Shown one piece after another: positions 1 through 8,340 of a stretch of DNA of 64,000 nucleotides; position 1 is the stretch's first letter; every line of letters begins with the position of its first letter. The stretch comes from CAIODY01 sp046051225. Lineage in GTDB: Bacteria > Bacteroidota > Bacteroidia > Chitinophagales > CAIODY01. A program made the translations under genes and the position numbers. Below the pieces are notes generated by a model. That model was not told the origin of the DNA and did no database searches. It saw nothing but the letters and a program-made list of their open reading frames with translations. Location: the NCBI GenBank assembly GCA_046051225.1, contig JBJOOR010000017.1, positions 1 through 64,000 on the forward strand, read 5' to 3'.

Positions 1-260
1 TTGAGAGATATAGGTGGTAAATACTAGGGGGAATAATTTGTCGTAAGTAGCAAGTTTTGTGAATAACTCATTATGGAGGTTGCCTTTCTTTGTTTAAAAT
101 ATTTGTAAGTGTTTTTAAATCATGTGCCACTTGTTGTAATAATTTGGTAGTAGCACTAGGTAGTATATTTTGCTGGTTTCTATTTGAGCGTTGTGTAGTA
201 ATTCTTTTATTGAATGTTGGTAATTTAAGGGTGTTTGTAGTTATTTTTTTAGAGCCCACC
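1..260. repeat. Direct repeat, left copy (serine recombinase 3' tail)
   Basis: Bases 1-127 match 1121-1247 exactly at a constant offset of 1120. After a single change at 128 and a diverged middle, the match returns at about 231-259 (1351-1379). The block covers the last codons and 3' flank of the serine recombinase gene at 1191-2858. The copy begins at the first base of the window, so it may extend further left or mark a contig edge in a repeat. The two copies bracket about 860 bp carrying two small genes. Confidence 0.9.
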
Positions 261-262
261 AC
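71..262 (-). pseudogene. C-terminal fragment of a serine recombinase
   Basis: The reading frame encodes about 63 residues matching only the extreme C-terminus of the intact recombinase at 1191-2858. Both have VGSKKITTN near the start of the shared part and QVAHDLKTLTNILNKERQPP at the end, with a diverged stretch of about 25 residues between. No resolvase or recombinase domain is present and the apparent start is a GTG, so this is a detached 3' remnant rather than a gene. Homology ends abruptly at about 259-262, next to a short inverted repeat at 263-278. Confidence 0.8.
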
Positions 263-278
263 TTGTTAGAGCTAACAA
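263..278. other. 7-bp inverted repeat with 2-bp spacer at the fragment edge
   Basis: TTGTTAG and CTAACAA face each other across the dinucleotide AG. The motif lies where homology to the serine recombinase tail stops. Serine recombinases cut with a 2-bp stagger at imperfectly symmetric sites, so this could be a crossover site, but that is inference from geometry and position only. Confidence 0.3.
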
Positions 279-332
279 ATCTAACCAATATTTTTTATCA
301 TGTGTCAAACAGACATATGTGGTAAGGATATT

Positions 333-374
333 CAGAAAACACCCTGTACTACAATCAGTACAGGGTGTTTTCTG
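333..374. terminator. Strong bidirectional hairpin terminator
   Basis: A perfect 18-bp stem (333-350 with 357-374) closes a 6-base loop. Its core is ACCCTGTACT flanked by A-rich and T-rich arms, so it can terminate transcription in either direction. It separates the recombinase fragment from the gene at 488. Apart from this hairpin, the 263-487 gap shows no gene. Confidence 0.75.
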
Positions 375-487
375 TTTTAGCTCACATTACCAAAAGAGTA
401 GTTTCGTACGTCAGAAATACTATTGACGGTAAACATATATTCCGCTCTAATTGACATTTGTGTACTTATTCCTAAACACACAAATAC

Positions 488-871
488 ATGGAAACACCAG
501 AAGAAACCAAGGAGCGTTTACTCAATGAATTAGCAGACGTACTCATCAGTATCTACTTTGAGCAACCACCAAAAGAATCCCCACCACCCATACAAGCAGT
601 AAGCTACTTATCCATTAAAGAGTTACTTACTAAAACTACCAAACGAGATGGATTTGTACACTTCGAATTACAAGAACCACAGCACAAGAAAAAATATTCT
701 TACTGTACGTTTACCTGTTACGACCCAATACGAAGAACACCCGAAGAGAGTGTAAATAAGTTAAAAGAATTATTTTCAATTGTACTGAAACCAACGAATT
801 GGGAATTGGAGAGGAAGGTGGTGTATCAACTTGGAAGACTTGAGGGGAGTGTATTACAGCGATTATACTGA
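488..871 (+). CDS. Hypothetical protein, 127 aa, island cargo
   Basis: No family recognised. The product is soluble, charged and has no signal peptide. Its N-terminal segment (about residues 7-25, core TKERLLNELADVLISIYF) resembles the C-terminal end of the 64-residue protein encoded just upstream of the intact serine recombinase (2861-3055), suggesting shared ancestry with the recombinase module. The gene lies between the two recombinase-tail repeats and converges on the HTH gene at 863-1111; the 3' ends overlap by 9 bp. The role may concern the element's own regulation or maintenance, but nothing in the sequence fixes this. Confidence 0.6.
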   Translation: METPEETKERLLNELADVLISIYFEQPPKESPPPIQAVSYLSIKELLTKTTKRDGFVHFELQEPQHKKKYSYCTFTCYDPIRRTPEESVNKLKELFSIVLKPTNWELERKVVYQLGRLEGSVLQRLY

Positions 872-1111
872 TAGAGAATTTTCTTGCGTTTTCACAAGTA
901 GTACAGGATACAATTCATGCGGTAAACATTTATACAAAGCACAGATACGAAATAAGTTTACTAAGTTAGGTATTGCTTTTCCTTTCTCCCAATGTGAGAT
1001 ACGGTCGCTACTTGTCATGGTAAGTGCGTCAGCTACCTGCTGTTGGGTAAGTCCAAAGATTTTACGTCTTTGTGCAAGGGTATTGATTTGTATTGCTTGA
1101 GTATAGTTCAT
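863..1111 (-). CDS. XRE-family HTH transcriptional regulator, 82 aa
   Basis: A single helix-turn-helix domain fills residues 8-68: LAQRRKIFGLTQQQVADAL is the first helix pair, followed by SDRISHWEKGKAIPNLVNLFRI, the usual recognition helix and following helix of Cro/CI-like repressors. Size and lack of other domains fit a small repressor controlling a mobile element. The start codon lies 9 bp from the right-hand repeat copy, so its promoter is probably inside the repeat. That would place the regulator under sequence shared with the recombinase 3' flank. Confidence 0.8.
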   Translation of the reverse strand: MNYTQAIQINTLAQRRKIFGLTQQQVADALTMTSSDRISHWEKGKAIPNLVNLFRICALYKCLPHELYPVLLVKTQENSLSV

Positions 1112-1120
1112 ATAAATAGT

Positions 1121-1380
1121 TTGAGAGATATAGGTGGTAAATACTAGGGGGAATAATTTGTCGTAAGTAGCAAGTTTTGTGAATAACTCATTATGGAGGT
1201 TGCCTTTCTTTGTTTAAAATATTTGTAAGTGTTTTTAAATCATGTGCTACTTGTTCAAGAAATTTGGTGCTTACAACAAGTTCTATTTTTTGTTGATTTC
1301 TATTTGAACTTGATGTAGCAATGTTTTTCTGTACACTTGTTAGTTGGTGGTTGTTTGTAGTTATTTTTTTAGAGCCCACT
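1121..1380. repeat. Direct repeat, right copy
   Basis: Second copy of the 1-260 block, containing the true 3' end and 3' flank of the serine recombinase gene. Identity to the left copy is complete over 127 bp, interrupted in the middle by divergence that leaves the protein frame intact on both sides. Confidence 0.9.
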
Positions 1381-2858
1381 TGATGCGATTTTTCGGCTAA
1401 AAAAACACTTTTAGCCTTGAAAATGCTACATAATTCGGGTGTTCGTAAGTTTCCATTTTCATAAATCAATCCTGATGGGAATACGAACACCTGCAATTTA
1501 ACCTTATTCTCTAAGGTCGCTTTTTCCCATACCGTAGAAGGATGCAACATGAACTCTCGGGAAGATTCTATTAGCTCATGGATGTTGTATGATTCATCAG
1601 CTTGTTTCTGTTTTTCATAGAATTCAGTAGTTAATTCATATTGTTCATGGCGAAGAGTTTCTAGGTATTCTTTGGCAATTGCATCATGGTAAATGCCATC
1701 CAAATTTTTATTAATAATTTGCTGCTCTCTTTGTTTTAGTTCATCAATACGAGCTTGTATTAATTTTGTTTCTTGTTCAACTTCCTCAAGCTTTTGAGGA
1801 AATTTCTGTTTTAGGTTTTCTTGTATCATCAGCACATCATCCATTTCCAATCGGATTTCATCTAATAATTCAATGAACAAGCGTTCCATCTTGTATTTGG
1901 AAATATTGCCTTGGGGCATAAAGAAACGATAGTAAGGATATTTACTTTTTTTACCCTTACTCCATGCACCTGTCATCTTTAATCCATCTGGTGTGCTTAT
2001 CAAATTTCTTAAAGGAAAATCAGTATGTAGTCTGATATATGCTCGAGTATATTTTTTGTTCTTTCTTTTTACTACTTCTTGAACATGAGTAAAAAGCTCT
2101 TTTGAAACAATGGGTTCAAAAAGTCCAGCATGAGTTTCCCCAAATTTATGTATCACTCCAGTATACAATTCATTGGAGAGCATTCTATAAAACTGTGATT
2201 TTGAAATTGGTTTACCATTGATTGCCAGTCCTTGGTGTAAAGCACATTCAAAACCTTGATAAATAGTGTACTTACCTGTTGAAATCAGCATGAAACTTTG
2301 TTCTACCAATGCCGCCATTTTATTTTTTCCAATTGTGGCTCTACCCAATACTTTTATATTTGAATATCCTACGGGAGCTTTCCACACATATCTACCCTCT
2401 CGAACAGCTTCTTTCATGCCATTGGCACATCGTTCCGTTCTCACATCATTATCAAACTGGGCTACATTGGCGATGATGTTTTCCATGAATTTGCCAGCAG
2501 GGGTATTCTCAAAATATTCGCTTGTTGACTTGATTTCAACACCATACTTCTTGAGCAGCATGCGTATATAGCTGTAATCGTCCGTATTACGTGATATGCG
2601 GTCTATTTTGTAGGATATGACTACTTGGATACCTTTTGTACGGTCAGTGCAGTAGGAGAGCAATTTTTGCAATTCTGTGCGATTTTGTGTTTTAGCACTT
2701 TCTCCTTGTTCAATGAACACGGCAATAACCGTATAGCCGTTTTGTAAGGCATACTCCTTACACACCTTTTCCTGTGTTACCAAACTGTTACCTTCTTCCA
2801 CTTGCTCTTTGGTAGAAACACGGCAATAGATTACTGCATTTTTTGTGGTAGTAGTCAT
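1191..2858 (-). CDS. Large serine recombinase (resolvase/invertase plus recombinase domain), 555 aa
   Basis: A site-specific DNA recombinase that probably moves this element. The N-terminal resolvase domain (about residues 7-150) opens with YCRVSTKEQ, whose serine is the expected nucleophile, and carries the conserved YKIDRISRN and VAQFDNDVRTER segments. A recombinase domain (about 155-270) contains APVGY and the FYRMLSNELYTGV motif. A glutamine- and lysine-rich coiled coil follows (about 340-440). The region that normally holds a zinc ribbon (about 285-320, ending YPYYRFF) lacks the usual paired cysteines. The last 60 residues are duplicated at 71-262. The start is 2 bp after the stop of a small upstream ORF, suggesting translational coupling. 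Confidence 0.92.
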   Translation of the reverse strand: MTTTTKNAVIYCRVSTKEQVEEGNSLVTQEKVCKEYALQNGYTVIAVFIEQGESAKTQNRTELQKLLSYCTDRTKGIQVVISYKIDRISRNTDDYSYIRMLLKKYGVEIKSTSEYFENTPAGKFMENIIANVAQFDNDVRTERCANGMKEAVREGRYVWKAPVGYSNIKVLGRATIGKNKMAALVEQSFMLISTGKYTIYQGFECALHQGLAINGKPISKSQFYRMLSNELYTGVIHKFGETHAGLFEPIVSKELFTHVQEVVKRKNKKYTRAYIRLHTDFPLRNLISTPDGLKMTGAWSKGKKSKYPYYRFFMPQGNISKYKMERLFIELLDEIRLEMDDVLMIQENLKQKFPQKLEEVEQETKLIQARIDELKQREQQIINKNLDGIYHDAIAKEYLETLRHEQYELTTEFYEKQKQADESYNIHELIESSREFMLHPSTVWEKATLENKVKLQVFVFPSGLIYENGNLRTPELCSIFKAKSVFLAEKSHQVGSKKITTNNHQLTSVQKNIATSSSNRNQQKIELVVSTKFLEQVAHDLKTLTNILNKERQPP

Positions 2859-2860
2859 GG

Positions 2861-3055
2861 TTATTGAAAGTATATATCAATTAGCAAATCTGTTAATTGG
2901 TCTAATAACATCTCTTTTGTGAGAAGAGGGTTATTACTACGCAAAGAGGAGCAACGAGAATTGACTTTGTTGCTAGACAAAAGCCTTCGTTGCCCCTCTT
3001 TAGGTTCAATATTCATTTCGTCAATTCTTTGTACACCTTTGTCTAGCGTTTTCAT
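2861..3055 (-). CDS. Small hypothetical ORF upstream of the recombinase, 64 aa
   Basis: The frame ends 2 bp before the recombinase start codon, an arrangement that suggests co-translation. Residues 46-64 (core LTKEMLLDQLTDLLIDIYF) resemble the N-terminal part of the 127-residue protein at 488-871, which supports this being a real coding sequence. No known domain is recognised. It may be a leader peptide or small accessory of the recombinase. Confidence 0.5.
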   Translation of the reverse strand: MKTLDKGVQRIDEMNIEPKEGQRRLLSSNKVNSRCSSLRSNNPLLTKEMLLDQLTDLLIDIYFQ

Positions 3056-3189
3056 TATAGCATTAAATAATTAGCTTGTACAAATGAAGTATGACGTGGA
3101 TTGTAGGGGAATTATAGACGGAAGATTTTGCTACTTCTATATAAATATTCCCCCTGTTATGAATTCCATAGTACCGCTATCATTAAAGC

Positions 3190-4347
3190 ATGAACGACCA
3201 TGCTATTACCTACATAGGAAAAACTAATTTCAGAAATAGCAATCAAAAGTTTGGTATCAAAGACCAAGACCGATTGCAGCATTTGTATGTGATTGGTAAG
3301 TCAGGAACAGGAAAATCTACTTTGCTCAAGCAAATGGCTTTGTCTGATATTCACAGAGGGAATGGCTTGTGTGTCATAGACCCACACGGGGATGTAGCAA
3401 AAGAACTCTTACAACAGATTCCAGAGTCAAGAAAAACTGACCTCATTTATTTTGATACAACGAGTAAACATCCGCTAGCATTTAATCCACTTCACAACAT
3501 CCCACAGAGCTATCACCATCTTGTTGCAGCAGGGTTAATTTCAACATTCAAAAAGATTTGGGCGGATTCCTGGGGTCCGAGATTAGAATACATTTTACGT
3601 TTTTCGTTATTAACCTTGATGCACTATCCAAATGCTACGTTGTTGGATATTCAACCACTATTAACCAATCATATTTTTAGAAACAATATCTTAGGGTATG
3701 TTGTAGATGGGCATATACAAGCCTTTTGGAAAGATGAGTTTGAGAAATATTCTGCCACATTAAAAGCAGAAGCCATTGCACCAATACTCAACAAAGTAGG
3801 ATTGTTTGCTACAAGTTTACCTTTACGAAACATAGTAGGACAACAGGCTTCAAGTTTTAAGATGCAACAGGTGTTAGACAACAAAAAAATACTTATCGTG
3901 AATCTTTCTAAAGGGCAAATAGGGGAAGATGCTTCATCCCTATTAGGCAGTATGTTAATTTCATCTATTCAGTTAGCAGCCTTACATCGTGCTGCCATAG
4001 CGGAATACAGCCGTACTCCTTTTTACGTGTATATTGATGAGGCACATTCTTTCTTGACACTTTCTTTCATCACTATTCTATCTGAAGCACGTAAGTACAA
4101 ATTGTCTTTATTCCTTACTCATCAATATATGGAGCAGATGCCTGATGAAATTCGCTCTGCTATTTTTGGAAATGTGGGTACGATCATTTCTTTCCGTATT
4201 GGAGTAGATGATGCAGTTATTTTAGCAAAAGAATTTTATCCAATCTTCAATGAAGAAGATTTAGTGAATCTTCCACGGTTTGCCATGTATTTAAAGTTGA
4301 TGATTGATGGGGGAGTGAGTAAGCCGTTTAGTGCGGAGGGATATTGA
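3190..4347 (+). CDS. VirD4/TraD-like DNA-transfer ATPase (type IV secretion DNA-binding domain), 385 aa
   Basis: A HerA/FtsK-superfamily ATPase of the kind that couples DNA to conjugation pores. Walker A is GKSGTGKST (residues 36-44), followed by the CVIDPHGD segment typical of conjugative ATPases. Walker B is FYVYIDEAHS (about 278-287), with TLSFITILSEARKYKLSLFL and a THQY sensor segment after it. No membrane segment is visible and the protein is shorter than full VirD4 proteins. No relaxase or other mating-pair genes are in view, so it may be a solitary mobilisation factor. It is divergent from the recombinase operon, with about 130 bp of shared upstream DNA. Confidence 0.85.
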   Translation: MNDHAITYIGKTNFRNSNQKFGIKDQDRLQHLYVIGKSGTGKSTLLKQMALSDIHRGNGLCVIDPHGDVAKELLQQIPESRKTDLIYFDTTSKHPLAFNPLHNIPQSYHHLVAAGLISTFKKIWADSWGPRLEYILRFSLLTLMHYPNATLLDIQPLLTNHIFRNNILGYVVDGHIQAFWKDEFEKYSATLKAEAIAPILNKVGLFATSLPLRNIVGQQASSFKMQQVLDNKKILIVNLSKGQIGEDASSLLGSMLISSIQLAALHRAAIAEYSRTPFYVYIDEAHSFLTLSFITILSEARKYKLSLFLTHQYMEQMPDEIRSAIFGNVGTIISFRIGVDDAVILAKEFYPIFNEEDLVNLPRFAMYLKLMIDGGVSKPFSAEGY

Positions 4348-4408
4348 CATGGAACGAAAATACTCCAGATAGGATAATTTTAAAAACAACAATATTTATA
4401 AGGATATA

Positions 4409-4717
4409 TTACACTGTCTTTAACAAGAAGAATGCAAACGCCCTAAAATCTGCTAAACAAATTAATCCAGAGTCAACGCAGCTAATATTAGTCCGATAGA
4501 GCCAAAAAACAATCTCATCTATTGCTTTCTCTATACCTAAATCACTAAAATAATCCCGACAATCTTGCATTATTGTAATAAGATTTCTGAATATTTCATC
4601 TACTGAGAAAATAATGTGAATTTCTGCAAAATCTTTTTTCGGGATGAGATTGTTTCCTTCACATTTTTCACTTGACTTTACAGTTGCGATTGATTGTAAT
4701 AGTTTTAAGATATTCAT
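4409..4717 (-). CDS. Hypothetical protein, about 102 aa
   Basis: No family recognised. The chosen start (MNILKLL at 4717) follows a region on the same strand that looks non-coding; an upstream in-frame start at 4789 would add a hydrophobic stretch with little support. The product has alternating charged and hydrophobic residues, several cysteines and no clear signal peptide. It converges on the ATPase gene. Its coding status is plausible but not certain. Confidence 0.4.
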   Translation of the reverse strand: MNILKLLQSIATVKSSEKCEGNNLIPKKDFAEIHIIFSVDEIFRNLITIMQDCRDYFSDLGIEKAIDEIVFWLYRTNISCVDSGLICLADFRAFAFFLLKTV

Positions 4718-4943
4718 GGCGTTGTGGTTTTTAATAAGTAAAAAAGGTTCAAATACAAATTGCGTAAGTAATTTGACCAACCATAACACCCTACTATTTA
4801 TCTGTCAATTTTTTTTATAGTTGACTTTATCGTAGTATTTTTGTTAAATAGACTTGTATAGTTCTATTGGTGTTGTGATTGAGTAAATCACTAAAAAGGA
4901 GAAGGAGGCTGCTACCTCTTTCCCCTTTTTTTTTGCATAAAAA

Positions 4944-4978
4944 AAGCGGGAAATAAACTTCTAGTTTATCCTCCGCTT
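4944..4978. terminator. Hairpin, possible terminator
   Basis: AAGCGG (4944-4949) pairs with CCGCTT (4973-4978), and ATAAAC pairs with GTTTAT inside it across an internal mismatch. It is preceded by an A-run, so on the reverse strand it would be followed by a U-run and could terminate transcription running leftward. Confidence 0.45.
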
Positions 4979-5323
4979 AGATAAAAATATTCAACTGACT
5001 TTATGTAGCTGTAATTTTGCATTTTTTATGTTTTATTTTATCTTCTAAAAAAACTATATGTTTAGGATTATTTATAACTATGATTTTGAAATGTAAATTC
5101 ATTTTTTTCTAAAATATTGGTTTATAGAATGTTTTACACGAAGTTAAACAGCAATCAAGCAGATTGCAAATGAAGTTATAAACCTTTGTTTAAAAACCCA
5201 TTTTTATTCTATCTATGATGCATAGTAACTTTGTATCTTTTTCAAATTAAAATTTATTAGCTGTATTCCGCACTTTCCGCATTGCATAGTTTCATCATCT
5301 TTCTAAATCTAACCTAAGCGTAC

Positions 5324-5379
5324 AAGGGCTTCGCACGTTACTTCGTAACCCTTGACACTTGGTTGAAGCCTAGGGGCTT
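5324..5379 (+). promoter_or_regulatory. Structured leader upstream of 5394 gene
   Basis: Two small hairpins lie in series. GTTAC-TTC-GTAAC (5337-5349) sits inside an outer AAGGG/CCCTT pairing (5324-5353). AAGCC/GGCTT (5366-5379) ends 14 bp before the next start codon. The second stem could influence ribosome access. Function is inferred from position only. Confidence 0.35.
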
Positions 5380-5393
5380 TAAACTCATAGAAA

Positions 5394-5828
5394 ATGATGA
5401 ACTACACAATTAAAACGTACACGAAAAGTACAGAAGTACACAAGCCTCATTTCTACATCTTGAGAGAAGGTTTAAACGCAGGTAAGCCATTAACAGAAGC
5501 TTGCGCCAACTGTTTCATTGTCATGATGGAGAATGACTTTGATAAAGAAACCATGTATTGGTTTTGTTACGCCTTGTGGCAAACCAAAATCTTTGAACAA
5601 CGCCTTACAGGCAATGTAATTCCATTTCTTCGGATTGGTAAATTACTTTGGACATTGAGTGAGTATATCCCTAAGATGGATAGTAACAAACGTATTGTAA
5701 ACTCAATTGCCAAGTTACGAGTATTCCAATCACGTTCCGTGAAATTACAAGAGTACTTAACCATGATAGAGCAGTCAAAACGTTCTGCCTTACGTCATTT
5801 ACTTACTGAAATACCAGGTCATATTTGA
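5394..5828 (+). CDS. Small conserved hypothetical of Bacteroidota mobile elements, 144 aa
   Basis: The opening residues (FYILREGLNAGKPL, then CANCF at about residues 38-42) recall a small Bacteroidota family found near mobile elements that I believe is DUF6943; the assignment is from memory and tentative. The C-terminal half is helical and basic. No signal peptide or membrane segment is present. Two adjacent ATG codons (5394 and 5397) could start it. It lies alone between a structured leader and a membrane-protein gene inside the island, which supports a mobile-element accessory role. Confidence 0.6.
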   Translation: MMNYTIKTYTKSTEVHKPHFYILREGLNAGKPLTEACANCFIVMMENDFDKETMYWFCYALWQTKIFEQRLTGNVIPFLRIGKLLWTLSEYIPKMDSNKRIVNSIAKLRVFQSRSVKLQEYLTMIEQSKRSALRHLLTEIPGHI

Positions 5829-5913
5829 TTTGGTATTTATATAAATTAATTTTCCATTTAAATTATATAAATTTTTACCTTTACTTTTATTTTTAATTTT
5901 TAAAAAATTATAA

Positions 5914-6861
5914 ATGGATAAAATTTTATTTGTTTTTTCTGAAAAAAATTTAAAAACAAGTTTCCCAATAATCTTGTTAGTAATTGGGTTAGGCTTATTT
6001 ATTTACGGGATTTTTGGTACGTTCGAAGACTTAAAATGGCAACATTTTTGTGATGGTCTAGGTAAGGCTATTTTAATTGGTGGAATTTTCAGCCTTCTCC
6101 TTAAGTCAATGCAATTTATGGGCATATTTAAAGAAGAGCTAACAAAGATTATTTTTGAAACTAAATTTCTATCAAACAGAAAAGATATTTTTGACTATTG
6201 GGAAAAAGTTTCTCAAGAAATGTTTAGAAATAAATTTCCTAACATTAGTCAAAAACTTTTAAAAGACGTACAAAATATATACTTCCCAACAACTCATACT
6301 ATGTATTATGACAATTGTGAACACATTATTGAAATTGATTTAGAAAAGGAAGGATCAAATAATATACTTGTTAAAAAAACTACAAATTTAACCGCTATTC
6401 CAATTAATAATAAAGAGACTTATACATATGATTTTTCAAATATTATGCCTTTTAAAAATGAACTCACTAATGAAACAGATATATATTACGAATCTACTAG
6501 TGTAAAAATTAATGGAATAGTAACGAAACCAACTCATAAAAAAAGCGTAAAAGGAAAAGAGGTTATAAACGAATTCTGTGTTACTTTGTCTAATTCAGAT
6601 AAATACGAGATAGAGCGTATAGAAAACAAAAAATATGATGTTACCTTTGACAACATAATATATTTTGGGGCTAGGAGAATTTTTCACAAAATGACAGTTG
6701 AAATACATTATCCAAAAGATAAACTTAGAATAGAGTTAAAAAAATGTGGAACACTTCAAGATTTTCTAAAACAAAGTGAAACAACCCATTCTACTAAATA
6801 CTCTTATAAGGGGCTTATTTATATGGAGCAAGGATACTATATTAATGTAATAAAAATATGA
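5914..6861 (+). CDS. Membrane-anchored hypothetical protein, 315 aa
   Basis: No family recognised. Two hydrophobic segments lie near the N-terminus (about residues 16-36 and 48-68, the latter starting GLGKAILIGGIFSLLL). A soluble region of about 245 residues follows, rich in lysine, asparagine and isoleucine. The gene is markedly more AT-rich than the core genes to the right, which fits recent transfer. A two-helix anchor plus large soluble domain also occurs in some membrane-associated defence effectors, but no diagnostic motif is visible and that link is speculative. Confidence 0.7.
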   Translation: MDKILFVFSEKNLKTSFPIILLVIGLGLFIYGIFGTFEDLKWQHFCDGLGKAILIGGIFSLLLKSMQFMGIFKEELTKIIFETKFLSNRKDIFDYWEKVSQEMFRNKFPNISQKLLKDVQNIYFPTTHTMYYDNCEHIIEIDLEKEGSNNILVKKTTNLTAIPINNKETYTYDFSNIMPFKNELTNETDIYYESTSVKINGIVTKPTHKKSVKGKEVINEFCVTLSNSDKYEIERIENKKYDVTFDNIIYFGARRIFHKMTVEIHYPKDKLRIELKKCGTLQDFLKQSETTHSTKYSYKGLIYMEQGYYINVIKI

Positions 6862-6965
6862 TATAATGAATTTTATGATAAAAAAAATATTGGACGGAGA
6901 TAAAGGTTAATACGAGAATAATTTTTAATATAATTATTGCTTGCTATTCTATTGTTTTATTATAA

Positions 6966-8195
6966 TCAAAAACTAACTACAGCATCTAAAGCATCGTCAG
7001 CATCTTTATGTATAAAGTTGTTTTGATAGCCTATTGTTGTAGTAATGGAGGAGTGGCGGTAGAGTTTTTGCAACATTTGAATTGATATTTTATCCCCAGA
7101 AATATTACCAAAGGTATGACGTGCAATATGCATGGTTAATGGTTTATCAAGCTCAATCATAGGAGCAATAACCTTTTGAAGAGTTGTGTCAATTCGATGT
7201 ATTGCAGTGGCAATTTTCTTTTGCACCATAATATTATCATTAAAATCATCAAACATTTTGAGTTCGGGAAATAGTAAATCATCATTACTTCGCTTATCCT
7301 TTTTATATTCATTAATTATTGCAATAGCTTTAGCAGGAATCTTTAACGAACCACCTTTTGCATTCTTGCCCATGGTATAATGTAAACGGTCATTTTGTAT
7401 GTCAGTCCATCGTAAACGTAAGACATCAGAAATGCGCATACCTGCAAAATAGAAAGAAAACAACCATATGTTACGAGCATGATTGACATATGAACCATTT
7501 TCTAATTCAAGCTCTTCTAATTGTTTAACCTCATCCGATGATAAGCCAATCTTTAGGGAGTCGGGAAATTTGATTCTTATCTTACCATCCCCAAATGGAT
7601 AGTATTTTCTATCCACTAAATTCGCTTTCATTGCTTGACTGAAAATTGAACGAATAACAACCAAATGGTTTACAACAGTACGTTCAGTAATGGTTCGGGT
7701 ACTTTTAAGGTACAATTGAAAACGCTGTAATAGTGGTACAGTAATATCTGCAAACGCTATATCTTCTTGATGTAATGAAGATTTCAAGAATTCTTTAAAA
7801 TGTTTTACTCGAGGTTTATCTGAACCCAATCTATTGTATTTGCCAGCTTTTTCAAGTGTATCAAGATAGAGTGTTGATTGAGGTAAAAATGTTTCTCCAT
7901 TTGTTGGTCTAAGTTTTTGCTTAACCGAAAAAGACGACACGGTACTTTTATTAGTTTCTAATTCAAGAGAAGTATCATTTGCTTCTGCTAATTTTTTTAG
8001 CAAAAAATTATTCAACCGATTTGAATTAGGATGTGATTTTTTTACCCGTTGAGTTGTTGCATCCCATTGTGATTCTTTTAAATCATATCCTAAATGGATA
8101 AACGAAGTTTTTCTATCCTTTGTAATACGAATTGCCAAGGGAAATGTGTCATCCAGTTTTTTCTTTGCACGAAGAACTATTTTTATTGTTGCCAT
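6966..8195 (-). CDS. Tyrosine recombinase / phage-type integrase, 409 aa
   Basis: The integrase that most likely inserted this island into tRNA-Leu. The order is an arm-type DNA-binding domain (residues 1-90), a SAM-like core-binding domain (about 105-205) and the catalytic domain. All active-site residues are visible: Arg254 in GMRISDVLRLRW, Lys280, His356 and Arg359 in HIARHTFGN, His381 in LYRHSS, and the nucleophile Tyr390 in TTIGYQ. The arm-type N-terminus and overall length match integrases of Bacteroidota conjugative and mobilisable elements. The start codon is about 145 bp from the tRNA-Leu fragment at 8341-8399, the usual position of int beside its att site. Confidence 0.95.
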   Translation of the reverse strand: MATIKIVLRAKKKLDDTFPLAIRITKDRKTSFIHLGYDLKESQWDATTQRVKKSHPNSNRLNNFLLKKLAEANDTSLELETNKSTVSSFSVKQKLRPTNGETFLPQSTLYLDTLEKAGKYNRLGSDKPRVKHFKEFLKSSLHQEDIAFADITVPLLQRFQLYLKSTRTITERTVVNHLVVIRSIFSQAMKANLVDRKYYPFGDGKIRIKFPDSLKIGLSSDEVKQLEELELENGSYVNHARNIWLFSFYFAGMRISDVLRLRWTDIQNDRLHYTMGKNAKGGSLKIPAKAIAIINEYKKDKRSNDDLLFPELKMFDDFNDNIMVQKKIATAIHRIDTTLQKVIAPMIELDKPLTMHIARHTFGNISGDKISIQMLQKLYRHSSITTTIGYQNNFIHKDADDALDAVVSF

Positions 8196-8340
8196 GAGTA
8201 ATCAATTTTGGTACAACAAAGGTACAACATTTATGGTTTTTCGACAAATTGCACCGAAACAATTTTATACATAAAACCTATATTTATCAATACTTTCGGC
8301 ATTCATGCATTCACATTAAACCATATTGATTCATTAAAAA

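Larger units (their letters stand above)
4718..5393. other. Gene-free stretch with hairpins
   Basis: No convincing gene is seen in these 676 bases. They hold an imperfect purine/pyrimidine hairpin at about 4897-4930 ending in a run of nine T, a stronger hairpin at 4944-4978, and a folded segment at 5324-5379 ahead of the next gene. The base composition is strongly AT-rich and suggests regulatory or spacer DNA inside the island. Confidence 0.5.

Noticed and set aside
831..1100. Forward frame opposite the HTH gene
   Set aside because: It is the antisense shadow of a recognisable XRE regulator.
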